From Thiobacillus thioparus DSM 505 (lineage in GTDB: Bacteria; Pseudomonadota; Gammaproteobacteria; Burkholderiales; Thiobacillaceae), in the NCBI RefSeq assembly GCF_000373385.1, contig NZ_KB891317.1:267755-331754 (forward strand): 64,000 nucleotides of DNA, written 5' to 3'. This document shows, piece after piece, positions 1 through 10,395 of the stretch. The notes below the pieces were generated by a model that saw only the letters and a program-made list of their open reading frames with translations, did no database searches and was not told the DNA's origin. Numbering within the stretch: position 1 is the stretch's first letter; each line of letters opens with the position of its first letter. Made by a program: the position numbers and the translations under genes.

Positions 1-1
1 C

Positions 2-1189
2 CTGATGATCCAGGCGGGCGCGAAAATGACCCAGATGGAAAACCGCATCGTGCTCGCGCGATTCAAGGACGGCTACGGCCCGGTGGGGGCCTACTTCCTG
101 CACCTCAAGACCTACACTCAGAACTGCAACGGGGAAGAGTACGAGTCGAAGTGGTTCCCGGCGCTCACCGAAATGGTCGGCAAGGAATATCTGGATACGG
201 AAGGCCAGCACCTGTCCCACAAACCCATTCCGACCTGTCTGCGCAACCACGCATTCATCTCCGAGGTGAACGCCGGCCGCGGGCCCATCCACATGGTGAC
301 GATGGAGGCCTTCCAGGATCCGCACCTCGAGGAGATCGGCTGGCACAACTTCCTCGGCATGACCGTGGGCCAGGCCGTGTTGTGGGCGGCGACCGACGTC
401 AATCCGAAGTACGAGAATCCGGAGCTGACCACTTCCGAGCCCTATGTCATGGGCTCGCACGCGACCGGCTGCGGCGCCTGGTGTTCAGGCCCGGAGGACG
501 TTTCTCCTCCGGAATACTTCTGGGGCTACAACCGCATGACCACGGTCGAAGGCCTGTTCGGCGCCGGCGATGCCGTCGGCGGCACGCCGCACGCGTTCTC
601 CTCGGGCTCGTTCACCGAAGGCCGGCTGGCCGCCAAGGCGGCGTGCAAGTACATCGACGACGGCAAGGCCGAAGGCATCGAGGTTTCCGAGGCGCAGATC
701 CAGCGCCGCGCCGAAGAAATCTTCAAGCCGCTGGAGCATTACCGGGTCTACCGCAACGAAATCACCGCGGGCAGCGTCAACCCGCACTACATCAACCCCA
801 GACAGGGGCTGGACCGGCTGCAGAAGCTGATGGACGAGTACTGCGCAGGGGCGACGGTCAACTACATGACCAACGACAAGCTGCTGCAGATCGGCCTGAA
901 GAAACTCAAGATCATGGAAGAAGACCTCGACAAGATCGCCGCCGAGGACATCCACGAACTGCTGCGCGCGTGGGAGCTGAAGCATCGCCACCTCACGTCC
1001 GAAGCGGTCATGCAGCACACCCTGTTCCGCAAGGAAACCCGCTGGCCGGGGTACTACTACCGCGGAGACGCGATGAAGCTCGACGACGCCAACTGGCACG
1101 TCCTCACCGTATCGCGTCGCGATCCCGAGACCGGCGAATACACCATGGAAAAGGCTCCGTGCTACCACCTCGTCGGCAAGGAGGAGTAA
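2..1189 (+). CDS. aprA: adenylylsulfate reductase alpha subunit, 5'-truncated by the window edge
   Basis: FAD-carrying alpha subunit of dissimilatory APS reductase. It interconverts APS and sulfite plus AMP; in a sulfur oxidiser it runs in the direction of sulfite oxidation, in the cytoplasm, with the ferredoxin-like AprB. The frame is open from the first bases and about 395 C-terminal codons are present. The family is about 620-630 aa, so roughly the N-terminal third with the FAD Rossmann part lies outside. GSHATGCGAW matches the region that carries the active-site His of the family (His398 in Archaeoglobus numbering), followed by the GAGDAVGGTPHA flavin segment and the helical C-terminal domain ending CYHLVGKEE. 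aprB is expected just upstream. The qmoAB-hdrCB cluster 30 kb downstream is its probable electron partner. Confidence 0.96.
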   Translation: MMIQAGAKMTQMENRIVLARFKDGYGPVGAYFLHLKTYTQNCNGEEYESKWFPALTEMVGKEYLDTEGQHLSHKPIPTCLRNHAFISEVNAGRGPIHMVTMEAFQDPHLEEIGWHNFLGMTVGQAVLWAATDVNPKYENPELTTSEPYVMGSHATGCGAWCSGPEDVSPPEYFWGYNRMTTVEGLFGAGDAVGGTPHAFSSGSFTEGRLAAKAACKYIDDGKAEGIEVSEAQIQRRAEEIFKPLEHYRVYRNEITAGSVNPHYINPRQGLDRLQKLMDEYCAGATVNYMTNDKLLQIGLKKLKIMEEDLDKIAAEDIHELLRAWELKHRHLTSEAVMQHTLFRKETRWPGYYYRGDAMKLDDANWHVLTVSRRDPETGEYTMEKAPCYHLVGKEE

Positions 1190-1212
1190 GCCGCAACCCC
1201 GGCGCGCCCGAG

Positions 1213-1264
1213 GGCCGCTGCCGGCCACCCGGAAGCCCCGCACGTTGCTTGCGCAGTTTTTTTT
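1213..1264 (+). terminator. possible weak terminator or attenuator after aprA
   Basis: The gap after aprA holds a 5-bp GC hairpin (GGCCG, loop CTGC, CGGCC, 1213-1226), a second very short stem near 1239-1253 and then an uninterrupted run of eight T (1257-1264). The strong hairpin sits about 30 bases before the T run, so this is not a textbook terminator. It could partly reduce read-through from the highly expressed apr genes into the downstream genes. Confidence 0.25.
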
Positions 1265-1299
1265 CGTGACCCCAACAGAAATTGCCACAGGAATTGCCC

Positions 1300-1689
1300 A
1301 TGACCACTTCTGTCGTTCAGGCCCCACCCAAGACCGCGATGAACATCATCGAGCACACGGACGAAGCGATCCTGGAGATCGCCCACCCCATGTGGCGCGA
1401 CCTCATCAAATATTCCAACCAGGGGCTCTACGGCAAATTCATCCGCAAGTTCTCCTACGACCTGCTGCTCGGCCTCAACGAAGTCGAACTCGGCAAACAG
1501 TTCGCCAACAGCGAGCTGACCCGAAGCCTGCGCCCGGACTGGGATTACCTGGGCATCATCCGGCGCGGCCAACATGTCACCGTGCTGTACCGGGTGCGCA
1601 GCACGAAGAAGGAAGGCGAATGGCTCGGGCGGCTGGTGCTGGGCTACGAACAGGGCGAGGTGCGCATCTTTGCCGCCTCCATTTTCTGA
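1300..1689 (+). CDS. conserved-looking hypothetical protein downstream of aprA
   Basis: A 129-aa soluble protein that I do not recognise. ATG 1300 is preceded by CAGGAA (1288-1293) at 6 bases spacing; an in-frame TTG at 1282 lacks such a site. No signal peptide or membrane segment is seen. The sequence is helical at first (EIAHPMWRDLIKYSNQ), then alternates short strands in its second half (DYLGIIRRGQHVTVLYRV, LGRLVLGYEQGEVRIFAAS), a pattern that could fit an NTF2-like alpha+beta fold, but this is only inference. It lies 110 bases after aprA and 14 bases before the SlyD-like gene, so it is probably co-transcribed with apr and may serve APS reductase assembly or regulation. Confidence 0.8.
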   Translation: MTTSVVQAPPKTAMNIIEHTDEAILEIAHPMWRDLIKYSNQGLYGKFIRKFSYDLLLGLNEVELGKQFANSELTRSLRPDWDYLGIIRRGQHVTVLYRVRSTKKEGEWLGRLVLGYEQGEVRIFAASIF

Positions 1690-1703
1690 AAATCGGGATA
1701 GTC

Positions 1704-2213
1704 ATGAAAGCCGTCATCGAAGCCAACAAATATGTCGAGCTGACCTACAAAGTCATCGACCGGAAAACAGGCCAGGTGCTGACGATGGTCGAGTTTCCGC
1801 TGGGCTATGTCCATGGCGTTAACGAGATCCTGTCGCCCCGGGTCATGGACGCGCTCGAAGGAAAATCCGAGGGCGACATCATCGAGGTGCACATCGACTG
1901 CAACGACATCTACGGCCCGCGGGACGAAGCCCTCGTGATCGTCGAAGCCATCGCGAACGTGCCCGAGGCCTACCGTGACGTCGGCACGGCCATCCTCATG
2001 GAAAACGACAACGGTCAAACCAAGAGCTTTCTCGTGACACGTGTGGACTCCAGAACCGTGACGATCGACGGCAACAATCCGCTGTGCGGCCGGGAAGTGA
2101 TTTTCAAGCTCGAGATCCTGCTGGTCCGTGATGCCACCGGCGAGGAAATCCGGTACGGCGGCAAGGTGGAGCCGGTCCCTGACCTGAACAACTGTCGCGC
2201 CGTTCCCGTTTGA
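1704..2213 (+). CDS. FKBP-type peptidyl-prolyl cis-trans isomerase, SlyD-like
   Basis: A 169-aa cytoplasmic protein with the two-part SlyD/FKBP layout. The N-terminal strand VELTYKVIDRKTGQVL and the segment LEGKSEGDIIEVHI correspond to the FKBP core (usual form GLExALxGxxxGD). The middle part around residues 70-130, with YGPRDEALV and later VDGNNPLCG, corresponds to the inserted chaperone flap and its return into FKBP (usual form DxNHPLAG). The His/Cys-rich metal tail of E. coli SlyD is absent. It follows the 129-aa gene by 14 bases, so it is probably expressed with aprBA. Such chaperones help fold or load metal and cofactor proteins; a role for AprBA is inference from position. Confidence 0.85.
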   Translation: MKAVIEANKYVELTYKVIDRKTGQVLTMVEFPLGYVHGVNEILSPRVMDALEGKSEGDIIEVHIDCNDIYGPRDEALVIVEAIANVPEAYRDVGTAILMENDNGQTKSFLVTRVDSRTVTIDGNNPLCGREVIFKLEILLVRDATGEEIRYGGKVEPVPDLNNCRAVPV

Positions 2214-2237
2214 AGGGTGTGCAAACTGCCTGATATT

Positions 2238-2251
2238 GGGTTTCCAAACCC
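2238..2251 (+). repeat. short inverted repeat between slyD-like gene and small ORF
   Basis: GGGTTTCCAAACCC is a 6-bp perfect inverted repeat with a 2-base centre, set between flanking ATAT blocks. It has no T run, so it is more likely an mRNA-stabilising hairpin or a binding site than a terminator. Confidence 0.3.
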
Positions 2252-2278
2252 CCATATCCCAATGAGACGAGGTAAAAC

Positions 2279-2440
2279 ATGAGCGAGCCCACCAAAACCA
2301 AGCGCCCGGTTCCGGAAGGCAGATCCCGCTTTCTGACAACCCGGCAAAAAGCGCCGAACGAGAAGGGTTACGTCGGATATGACACCATCTGGGAGCCGTT
2401 CCATAAAGTGGTCAAATACACCACGCCCAAGAAGCCGTAA
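2279..2440 (+). CDS. small basic protein, 53 aa, unknown
   Basis: A short frame beginning MSEPTKTKRPVPEGRSR and ending VVKYTTPKKP. The start is supported by a clear Shine-Dalgarno stretch GACGAGG (2266-2272) 6 bases before ATG. The product is rich in Lys and Arg and in Pro, has no membrane segment or cysteine, and carries an aromatic centre (GYVGYDTIWEPFH). I recognise no family. It lies 65 bases after the SlyD-like gene in the same direction and could be the last gene of the apr transcription unit. Its good ribosome site and in-operon position favour a real gene, but the length allows chance. Confidence 0.5.
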   Translation: MSEPTKTKRPVPEGRSRFLTTRQKAPNEKGYVGYDTIWEPFHKVVKYTTPKKP

Positions 2441-2986
2441 ATCCGACGGCCACGCGAACCTGACCGGTCGCGGCCATGTGTTACATCAACAGACCTTCCG
2501 GATTCGATGGTTCGCTTGCGCGTCAAGGCGAACACGCGGGAGGCGCTGTCCGTAAGGCATCAGGTTTTCCAGCATTCCCCGTGTGGCTTTTCGTTGACTC
2601 ATGGGGCATCGGGAATCAGGAAGGAAATGCTAACTCGTTGTTGGCGAGGTAGACGGCATGGAAGAACGCATCGTCCATCGCAGTACCCTCGGATAGCACG
2701 CCTCCAAGTACGGGTCTTGAGAGCACAGTGGCCGCAGGCAATCGTAAGGCCGGTGTTGCCTCTGGCCGAATAGGCGACAGTGGGGTTCCCATCATAAGGG
2801 TCGGCGTTTCATTGCAGGCATAAATTCCGGCCTGGACTTTGACTAAACCTGATTTGAATTACGGCAATTTAAGATTTCGCCCGTGGCGACCGCGTAACTG
2901 CCTGTGCGGCCATCACTGCATCAGATGAATCCGGTAGTACCGTCAGTTCTCGTCGGATTTCACCAGGCTTACTGGACGTCACAGGC
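2441..2986. other. gene-poor stretch of about 550 bases
   Basis: No convincing gene is seen. Both strands hold only short frames with codon use unlike the neighbours. The most coherent is a 59-codon minus-strand frame at 2616-2795 (listed separately). A GC hairpin (GGCCaCGCGA pairing with TCGCGGCC, roughly 2449-2476) lies just after the small ORF stop and could end the apr transcript, although it lacks a T run. The rest may be decayed coding sequence. Confidence 0.5.
2616..2795 (-). CDS. doubtful 59-aa ORF, possibly a gene remnant
   Basis: A minus-strand frame from ATG at 2795 (a second ATG follows directly) to TGA at 2616. The peptide begins MMGTPLSPIRPEATPALRLP and ends FFHAVYLANNELAFPS, which reads more like a protein than the other frames here. 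There is no good ribosome site, the third codon positions are not GC-rich as in neighbouring genes, and the open frame extends about 22 codons upstream of the ATG. It may be the tail of a decayed gene. No function is proposed. Confidence 0.15.
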   Translation of the reverse strand: MMGTPLSPIRPEATPALRLPAATVLSRPVLGGVLSEGTAMDDAFFHAVYLANNELAFPS

Positions 2987-3032
2987 AAATAAAAAGGCCA
3001 CAATCCTTGTGTTTAACAAGAATCATGGCCTT
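2987..3032 (-). terminator. rho-independent terminator of ssrA
   Basis: Read on the minus strand, AAGGCCAT and TGGCCTT pair around an inner CTTGT/ACAAG stem (arms near 2994-3010 and 3016-3032), followed by TTTTTATTT. It starts about 26 bases after the CCA end of tmRNA. Confidence 0.85.
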
Positions 3033-3057
3033 CTTTGGACCACCAGGGATCGAATTC

Positions 3058-3424
3058 TGGTGGAGCCGGCGGGAATCGAACCCGCGTCCGCAAGCCCTCT
3101 ACAGGCAGTTCTACATACTTAGTCCGGTGTTTTTAAGCTTTAAGCTCCATCACGCCCGCCGAACAGGCTGGATTTCGCCGAGTCGCCTTGGATTTTGCAC
3201 CTGCCCAAGCGACCCGGACAAGCACGATTTCATGTGAATTAACTCACTGCCGGTTTGACCCGGCCTAGCCCATGAACAGGCTAGTGTGAGTCCTGGACCT
3301 TAAGCGGCCAGGGCGTAGTTTTCGTCGTTTGCGACTAAAGTTTTTCAGTTGGATTTACGAGGTGCTCTGACCCTCGGTATGCCCTACGCTGCTTTGCGAC
3401 CCACGTCGAAGCCAGGTCGGCCCC
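3058..3424 (-). ncRNA. ssrA: transfer-messenger RNA (tmRNA)
   Basis: A 367-base tmRNA that rescues stalled ribosomes with SmpB. The minus strand starts GGGGCCGACC (3424 downward), the usual tmRNA 5' end, and finishes with a T-arm TTCGATTCCCGCC and GGCTCCACCA at 3058, which supplies the acceptor stem and CCA. The tag frame runs from 3332 down to 3300, encodes ANDENYALAA and ends in TAA. The one-piece form is normal for Betaproteobacteria. A TACACT box (3443-3448, minus strand) could be the -10 element, about 20 bases before the mature 5' end, leaving a short leader for RNase P to remove. Confidence 0.97.
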
Positions 3425-3467
3425 ATGTGTGTTGCTGCAACAAGTGTACCGCATAGAGGGCGGGGTG

Positions 3468-3483
3468 GCGGGAAAGTTCCCGC
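3468..3483. repeat. perfect inverted repeat upstream of ssrA
   Basis: GCGGGAAAGTTCCCGC is two 7-bp arms with a 2-base centre, lying 44-59 bases before the mature 5' end of ssrA. The position is right for a protein-binding site at the ssrA promoter. The function is unknown. Confidence 0.4.
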
Positions 3484-3511
3484 GCGGGGGATAAATCGTG
3501 GCAAGTCTCAA

Positions 3512-3552
3512 CTCCCGTTCGGGCTGGCTTGTCGAAGGGTTCAGCCCGAACG
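3512..3552. repeat. dispersed palindromic (REP-like) element
   Basis: CGTTCGGGCT (3514-3523) and AGCCCGAACG (3541-3550) are perfect 10-bp arms around a 17-base loop containing CTTGTCGAAGGG. The arms and the loop resemble the widespread proteobacterial intergenic repeat built on TTCGGGCTGAG and CTTGTCGAAG, here partly degenerate. It sits 20 bases past the sirB2 stop and may end that minus-strand transcript. Confidence 0.6.
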
Positions 3553-3570
3553 CAATCAAGGGGAATTCAA

Positions 3571-3951
3571 TTACAGGAAAGGCAAGGGGTTGTGCGTGAC
3601 CGCAACCGCGACGATGTAGCCGAGCACGAGCAGGGCGGCGATCCAGGCGGCGATGCGCGTGCGCTTGGTCCTGCCGCGCTTGAGGGCGATGGTGCCGAGC
3701 ACGATGTACAAGATCAGCGCGAAAAGCTTGGCGGTGAGCCAGCCGTCCACCAGCGGATACTGGCCCAGCATGATGGCGAGGCCGAAGCCGCTGATCAGCA
3801 GCAGGGTGTCGTTGACATGCGGGACGATGCGCACCCAGCGTGCCTGCAGCCGGGGGGAGTCGGCCATCATCCAGACGCCGCGCAGGAGGAACAGCGTCAG
3901 CGTGATGGCGATGGTGGTGAGGTGGATGTGCTTGAGGAGGGTGTAGTCCAT
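3571..3951 (-). CDS. SirB2-family integral membrane protein
   Basis: A 126-aa inner-membrane protein with four predicted hydrophobic helices, starting MDYTLLKHIHLTTIAITL and ending with the helix ALLVLGYIVAVAV. The motifs KHIHLTT, FLLRG and VPHVNDT in the first half are typical of the SirB2 (invasion gene expression up-regulator) family, whose biochemical role is not settled. ATG 3951 lies only 3 bases beyond the gph stop, so the two are co-transcribed. The length is normal for the family. Confidence 0.85.
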   Translation of the reverse strand: MDYTLLKHIHLTTIAITLTLFLLRGVWMMADSPRLQARWVRIVPHVNDTLLLISGFGLAIMLGQYPLVDGWLTAKLFALILYIVLGTIALKRGRTKRTRIAAWIAALLVLGYIVAVAVTHNPLPFL

Positions 3952-3954
3952 GGT

Positions 3955-4620
3955 TCAGGGCGCCAGGTAGTCGAGGGTGTCGAGCGGGCGATGGATCTCC
4001 GCGTGGGCGCCCCAGGTGTGCGGCTGGTCGGCGGCATCGAGATAGCCCCAGGCGGCGACCAGCGCCGGCATGGCGGCGGCCGTGGCGGCCTGGATGTCGC
4101 GCTGGGCGTCGCCCAGGTACAGGCATTGTGCCGGCAGGGCATTGCAGAGTTCGGCGGCCGCGAGCATGGGGGCGGGGTGCGGCTTGGGCTGCGGGCAGGT
4201 GTCGCCGGAGACGATGCAGGCGGCGCGCTCGGCCAGGTCGAGGATGGACATCAGCGGCTCGGTGAAGCGCGCCGGTTTGTTGGTGACCACGCCCCAGGCG
4301 AGGCCGCGCTGCTCCAGCGCTTCGAGCAATTCGAGGATGCCGGGGAAGGGCCGCGAGTGGCGGCAGATGTTGTCGGCGTACAGCTGCAGGAATTCCTCGC
4401 GCATGGACGCAAAGTGCGGGTCGTCGGGATGCAGGTCGAAGCCGAGGCCGAGCAGGCCGCGTGCGCCGTGCGAGGCCTGCGGGCGGATGATCTCGTCGGC
4501 CAGCGGCGGCAGGCCGTGGCGCGTGCGCTGCAGGTTGAGCGCGTGGCCGAGGTCGGGCGCGGTGTCGACCAGGGTGCCGTCGAGGTCGAACAGGACGGCG
4601 CGGATGTTCTCGAGCTTCAC
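3955..4620 (-). CDS. gph: phosphoglycolate phosphatase, HAD superfamily
   Basis: A 221-aa HAD hydrolase. It most likely removes phosphate from 2-phosphoglycolate, made by RubisCO oxygenation in autotrophs or released from damaged DNA ends. Motif I is FDLDGTLVDT with nucleophile Asp12 and acid/base Asp14, motif II is VVTNKP, motif III is the Lys of KPHP, and motif IV is YLGDAQRD. The alpha-helical cap lies between motifs I and II. The start is GTG 4620, preceded on the minus strand by GGGGGAG at 7 bases and only 4 bases from the ubiG stop. The ubiG-gph pairing is common in Proteobacteria. Other HAD substrates cannot be excluded. Confidence 0.9.
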   Translation of the reverse strand: MKLENIRAVLFDLDGTLVDTAPDLGHALNLQRTRHGLPPLADEIIRPQASHGARGLLGLGFDLHPDDPHFASMREEFLQLYADNICRHSRPFPGILELLEALEQRGLAWGVVTNKPARFTEPLMSILDLAERAACIVSGDTCPQPKPHPAPMLAAAELCNALPAQCLYLGDAQRDIQAATAAAMPALVAAWGYLDAADQPHTWGAHAEIHRPLDTLDYLAP

Positions 4621-4624
4621 AGCT

Positions 4625-5323
4625 TTACTCCCCCCGGCGCGTCGCCATCAGGTAGTTGACGTCGGTGTCGGCTTCCAGCTTGTAAATCTTGGTCAGCGGG
4701 TTGTACGTCATGCCGATCAGTTCCTGGGTGTCGAGCCCGGCTTCGCGCGTCATGCGGGCGAGCTCGGCGGGCTGGATGAACTTGGCGTAGTCGTGGGTGC
4801 CGCGCGGCAGCAGCTTGAGGACGTATTCGGCGCCGACGATGGCGAAGAGATAGCTCTTGGCGTTGCGGTTCAGCGTGGAGAAGAACACCCAGCCGCCTGG
4901 TTTCACCAGCCTGGCGCAGGCGGCGACGATGGAAGCCGGGTCGGGCACGTGTTCGAGCATTTCCATGCAGGTGACGACGTCGAATTCGCCGGCGTGCTGC
5001 GCGGCGTAGTCTTCGGCGGATACCAGCTGGTAGTCGACGCTATGGCCCGATTCGTAGAGGTGCAGTTTGGCGACCTTGAGCGCTTTCTCGGAGAGGTCGA
5101 TGCCGCTCACCGTGGCGCCGGCGGCGGCCATGGCTTCGGCCAGGATGCCGCCGCCGCAGCCGACGTCGAGCACGGTCTTGCCGGCCAAGGGTGCCTGCTT
5201 GTCGATCCACTTCAGGCGTAGCGGGTTGATTTCGTGCAGCGGCTTGAATTCGGAGTTTGGGTCCCACCAGCGGTGGGCGAGTTCGGAAAATTTGGCGATT
5301 TCGGCAGCGTCGACGTTGCTCAT
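4625..5323 (-). CDS. ubiG: bifunctional 2-polyprenyl-6-hydroxyphenol methylase / 3-demethylubiquinone O-methyltransferase
   Basis: A 232-aa SAM-dependent methyltransferase that makes both O-methylations of ubiquinone synthesis at the inner membrane. [15 protein letters not shown] near residue 8 is the UbiG signature, [16 protein letters not shown] (about residues 50-65) is the SAM loop, and GIDLSEKAL holds the acidic residue for the ribose. [11 protein letters not shown] and [15 protein letters not shown] are motifs II and III. The ATG is 2 bases from the stop of the upstream amidohydrolase gene. Ubiquinone would be the acceptor for the qmo-dependent sulfur chain. Confidence 0.95.
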   Translation of the reverse strand: MSNVDAAEIAKFSELAHRWWDPNSEFKPLHEINPLRLKWIDKQAPLAGKTVLDVGCGGGILAEAMAAAGATVSGIDLSEKALKVAKLHLYESGHSVDYQLVSAEDYAAQHAGEFDVVTCMEMLEHVPDPASIVAACARLVKPGGWVFFSTLNRNAKSYLFAIVGAEYVLKLLPRGTHDYAKFIQPAELARMTREAGLDTQELIGMTYNPLTKIYKLEADTDVNYLMATRRGE

Positions 5324-5325
5324 GG

Positions 5326-6645
5326 CTATCCTTGTGGGGCGAGTTTGGTGCGCCAGTAGGCGGCGCGGGCGGTCAGGTCGTCGATATCGAGATTGACCAG
5401 ACGGCGGTCATTCAGTTTCAGCTTGCCGTCGACCCACACATGGGTGACGTGCTCGCGTCCCGCAACGTAAACCAGGTGCGAGACGGGGTCAAACACCGGC
5501 TGGCCGGACAGGGCGTGCAAGTCGACCGCGACCAGGTCGGCACGCTTGCCGGGGACGATGCTGCCGATCTGGCTGTCGAGGTTGAGCGCGCGGGCAGCGT
5601 CCAGCGTGGCGGCACGCAGGGTAGCCGCGGCGGGCAGGATGGCGGGGTCGCCGCTGGCGCCCTTGGCCAGCAGGGCGGCCAGGCGCATTTCGCCGAACAG
5701 GTCGAGGCGATTGTTGCTGGCGGCACCGTCGGTGCCGAGGCCGACGTTGACGCCTGCATGCAGCAGATCGGCCACCGGCGCAATGCCGGAGGCCAGTTTC
5801 AGGTTCGACGTCGGGCAGTGGGCCAGGTGGCAGCCGTGCTGCGCCAAGAGTCCGATTTCGGCCTCGTTCACATGCACGGCATGGACGCCGATGAAATTCG
5901 GCCCCAGCAGCCCCAGGCGCGCCAACCGTTCCAGCGGCCGCACGCCGTATTGCTTCAGGCTGTCCCGGATTTCGTCGTCGGTTTCGTGGATGTGGGTGTG
6001 GATGGGCAGGCCGAGTTGCTCGGCCAGGGTGTTGATGCGCCCGAAGGTGGCGTCCGAGACGGTGTAGGGCGCGTGCGGGGCGAAGGCGAAGGCGAGCAGC
6101 GGTTCGTCCTTCAGTTCGTCGCGCAGGGCCAGTCCCTTGGCCAGGTAGTCGTCGGCGTCCGAAGCGTAGGCGCTGGGAAATTCCAGCACGATCATGCCCA
6201 GGGTGGCGCGCATCCCCGCCTGCAGGAAGGCTTCGCCTGCGGCCTTGGGGAAGAAATACATGTCGTTGCAGGTAGTGATGCCGCCCGCCAGCATTTCGGC
6301 GACGGCGAGCAGGGTGCCGTCGCGCACGAAGGCCTCGGACACGTGCTTCTTCTCGGCCGGCCAGATGCGGTCGTTGAGCCAAGCCATCAGCGGCAGGTCG
6401 TCGGCGAAGCCGCGAAACAGCGACATCGCGGCGTGGCCGTGCAGATTGACCAAACCCGGGATCAGCGCCTGTCCTGGCAGGGGGAGCGTCTGCACGGCGT
6501 CGTAGCGGGCCTGTGCGGCATCGGCGGGCAGCACGTCGAGGATGCAGCCGTCCTGCACGACGACGGCATGGTCGGATAGTGGCCCCCCCGATTCGACGGG
6601 TACCACCCATTGCGGCAGGAGAAGAAGGTCGGCGGGGGCTTTCAT
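5326..6645 (-). CDS. mtaD: TRZ/ATZ-type amidohydrolase, probable 5-methylthioadenosine/S-adenosylhomocysteine deaminase
   Basis: A 439-aa metal-dependent amidohydrolase. The HxH pair in [17 protein letters not shown], a later His in HTHIHET, a His in IGVHAVH and the Asp in GTDGAASNN form the zinc site of the subtype III amidohydrolases. The family deaminates MTA, SAH or related adenosines, and also guanine-like and triazine substrates, so the exact substrate is inferred. I chose ATG 6645 because AGG lies about 9 bases before it; ATG 6657 four codons earlier and a TTG at 6684 are also in frame. It heads the minus-strand unit with ubiG, gph and sirB2 and is divergent from gyrA. Confidence 0.85.
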   Translation of the reverse strand: MKAPADLLLLPQWVVPVESGGPLSDHAVVVQDGCILDVLPADAAQARYDAVQTLPLPGQALIPGLVNLHGHAAMSLFRGFADDLPLMAWLNDRIWPAEKKHVSEAFVRDGTLLAVAEMLAGGITTCNDMYFFPKAAGEAFLQAGMRATLGMIVLEFPSAYASDADDYLAKGLALRDELKDEPLLAFAFAPHAPYTVSDATFGRINTLAEQLGLPIHTHIHETDDEIRDSLKQYGVRPLERLARLGLLGPNFIGVHAVHVNEAEIGLLAQHGCHLAHCPTSNLKLASGIAPVADLLHAGVNVGLGTDGAASNNRLDLFGEMRLAALLAKGASGDPAILPAAATLRAATLDAARALNLDSQIGSIVPGKRADLVAVDLHALSGQPVFDPVSHLVYVAGREHVTHVWVDGKLKLNDRRLVNLDIDDLTARAAYWRTKLAPQG

Positions 6646-6706
6646 GGTGGCCTGCATTCTCACTGTTTGGCCGTGGTTTGGCAAAGGCGGCCGAGCCTCC
6701 CGGCCA

Positions 6707-6715
6707 TGCTAAAAT
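6707..6715 (+). promoter_or_regulatory. candidate extended -10 promoter for gyrA
   Basis: TGCTAAAAT is an extended -10 element (TGN plus TAAAAT) in the 107-base divergent gap; no good -35 hexamer lies 17 bases upstream. Two palindromes follow: GCTTTAAAGC (6721-6730), near the expected start of transcription, and AACCGGTT (6745-6752), touching the gyrA ATG. Confidence 0.35.
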
Positions 6716-6752
6716 CGCGTGCTTTAAAGCCTGAATAAATAAAAAACCGGTT

Positions 6753-9302
<2,550 letters not shown>

Positions 9303-9315
9303 AGGGGATACACGC

Positions 9316-10395
9316 ATGACGATCTATAACTTCAGTGCCGGCCCGGCCGTGCTGCCCAAGGATGTGCTGCAACAGGTGCAAACCGAGCTGGTCGACTGGC
9401 ACGGTTCCGGCATGTCGGTGATGGAAATGAGCCACCGCGGCAAGGAGTTCATGGGCATCGCCGCCGAGGCCGAAGCCGACCTGCGCGAACTGATGGGCAT
9501 CCCCGCCAACTACAAGGTCCTGTTCCTGCAGGGTGGCGCGTCCAGCCAGTTCGCCATGGTGCCGATGAACCTGCTGCGCGGCAAAACCGGCGCCGATTAC
9601 CTCAACACCGGCGAATGGTCGAAAAAGGCCATCAAGGAAGCGAAGAAATATGGCGCGGTGAACGTGGTGGCGACGAGCGAGGACAAGAACTTCAGCTACG
9701 CGCCGACGCAGGCCCAGTGGAAGCTCGATTCCAACGCGGCCTACGTCCACTACACGCCCAACGAGACCATCGGCGGCGTGGAGATGTTCTGGACGCCGGA
9801 GACTGGCAGCGTGCCGCTGGTGGCCGACATGTCGTCGACCATCCTGTCGCGCCCGATCGACGTGTCGAGATTCGGCCTGATCTACGCCGGCGCACAGAAG
9901 AACATCGGCCCGGCCGGACTGACCATCGTCATCGTGCGCGACGACCTGATCGGGGAGACGCTGAAAGGCACCCCGACCATGTTCGACTACAAGATCCACG
10001 CCGACAACGACTCGATGTACAACACGCCGGCCACCTTCGCCATGTACACGGCGGGGCTGGTGTTCAAGTGGCTGAAGGTGCGCGGCGGCCTCGCCGCGAT
10101 GGAGAAGACCAACCGCGAGAAGGCCAGCCTGCTGTATGACTATCTCGATGCGACCGACTTCTACGCATCGCCGGTGGCGAAGGACAACCGCTCGCTGATG
10201 AACGTGCCGTTCACCCTGAAGGATTCCACGCTCGACGAGGCCTTCCTCAAGCTCGCCAAGGAACGCAGCCTGCTGCAATTGAAAGGCCACCGCTCGGTGG
10301 GCGGCATGCGCGCCTCGATCTACAACGCCATGCCGATCGAGGGCGTGCGTGCGCTGGTCGACTGCATGCGCGAGTTCGAGAAAAGCCATGGCTGA
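9316..10395 (+). CDS. serC: phosphoserine aminotransferase
   Basis: A 359-aa PLP enzyme that converts 3-phosphohydroxypyruvate and glutamate to phosphoserine; in many bacteria it also serves pyridoxal phosphate synthesis. It has the signature start [11 protein letters not shown], the phosphate and ring contacts GGASSQFA, and the Schiff-base Lys195 in [18 protein letters not shown] lies just before the ATG. Its end overlaps the serA start by 8 bases. The length is normal for the family. Confidence 0.97.
   Translation: MTIYNFSAGPAVLPKDVLQQVQTELVDWHGSGMSVMEMSHRGKEFMGIAAEAEADLRELMGIPANYKVLFLQGGASSQFAMVPMNLLRGKTGADYLNTGEWSKKAIKEAKKYGAVNVVATSEDKNFSYAPTQAQWKLDSNAAYVHYTPNETIGGVEMFWTPETGSVPLVADMSSTILSRPIDVSRFGLIYAGAQKNIGPAGLTIVIVRDDLIGETLKGTPTMFDYKIHADNDSMYNTPATFAMYTAGLVFKWLKVRGGLAAMEKTNREKASLLYDYLDATDFYASPVAKDNRSLMNVPFTLKDSTLDEAFLKLAKERSLLQLKGHRSVGGMRASIYNAMPIEGVRALVDCMREFEKSHG

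Noticed and set aside
3529..4659. 376-codon plus-strand frame over gph and sirB2
   Set aside because: It is the antisense shadow of two recognised minus-strand genes.
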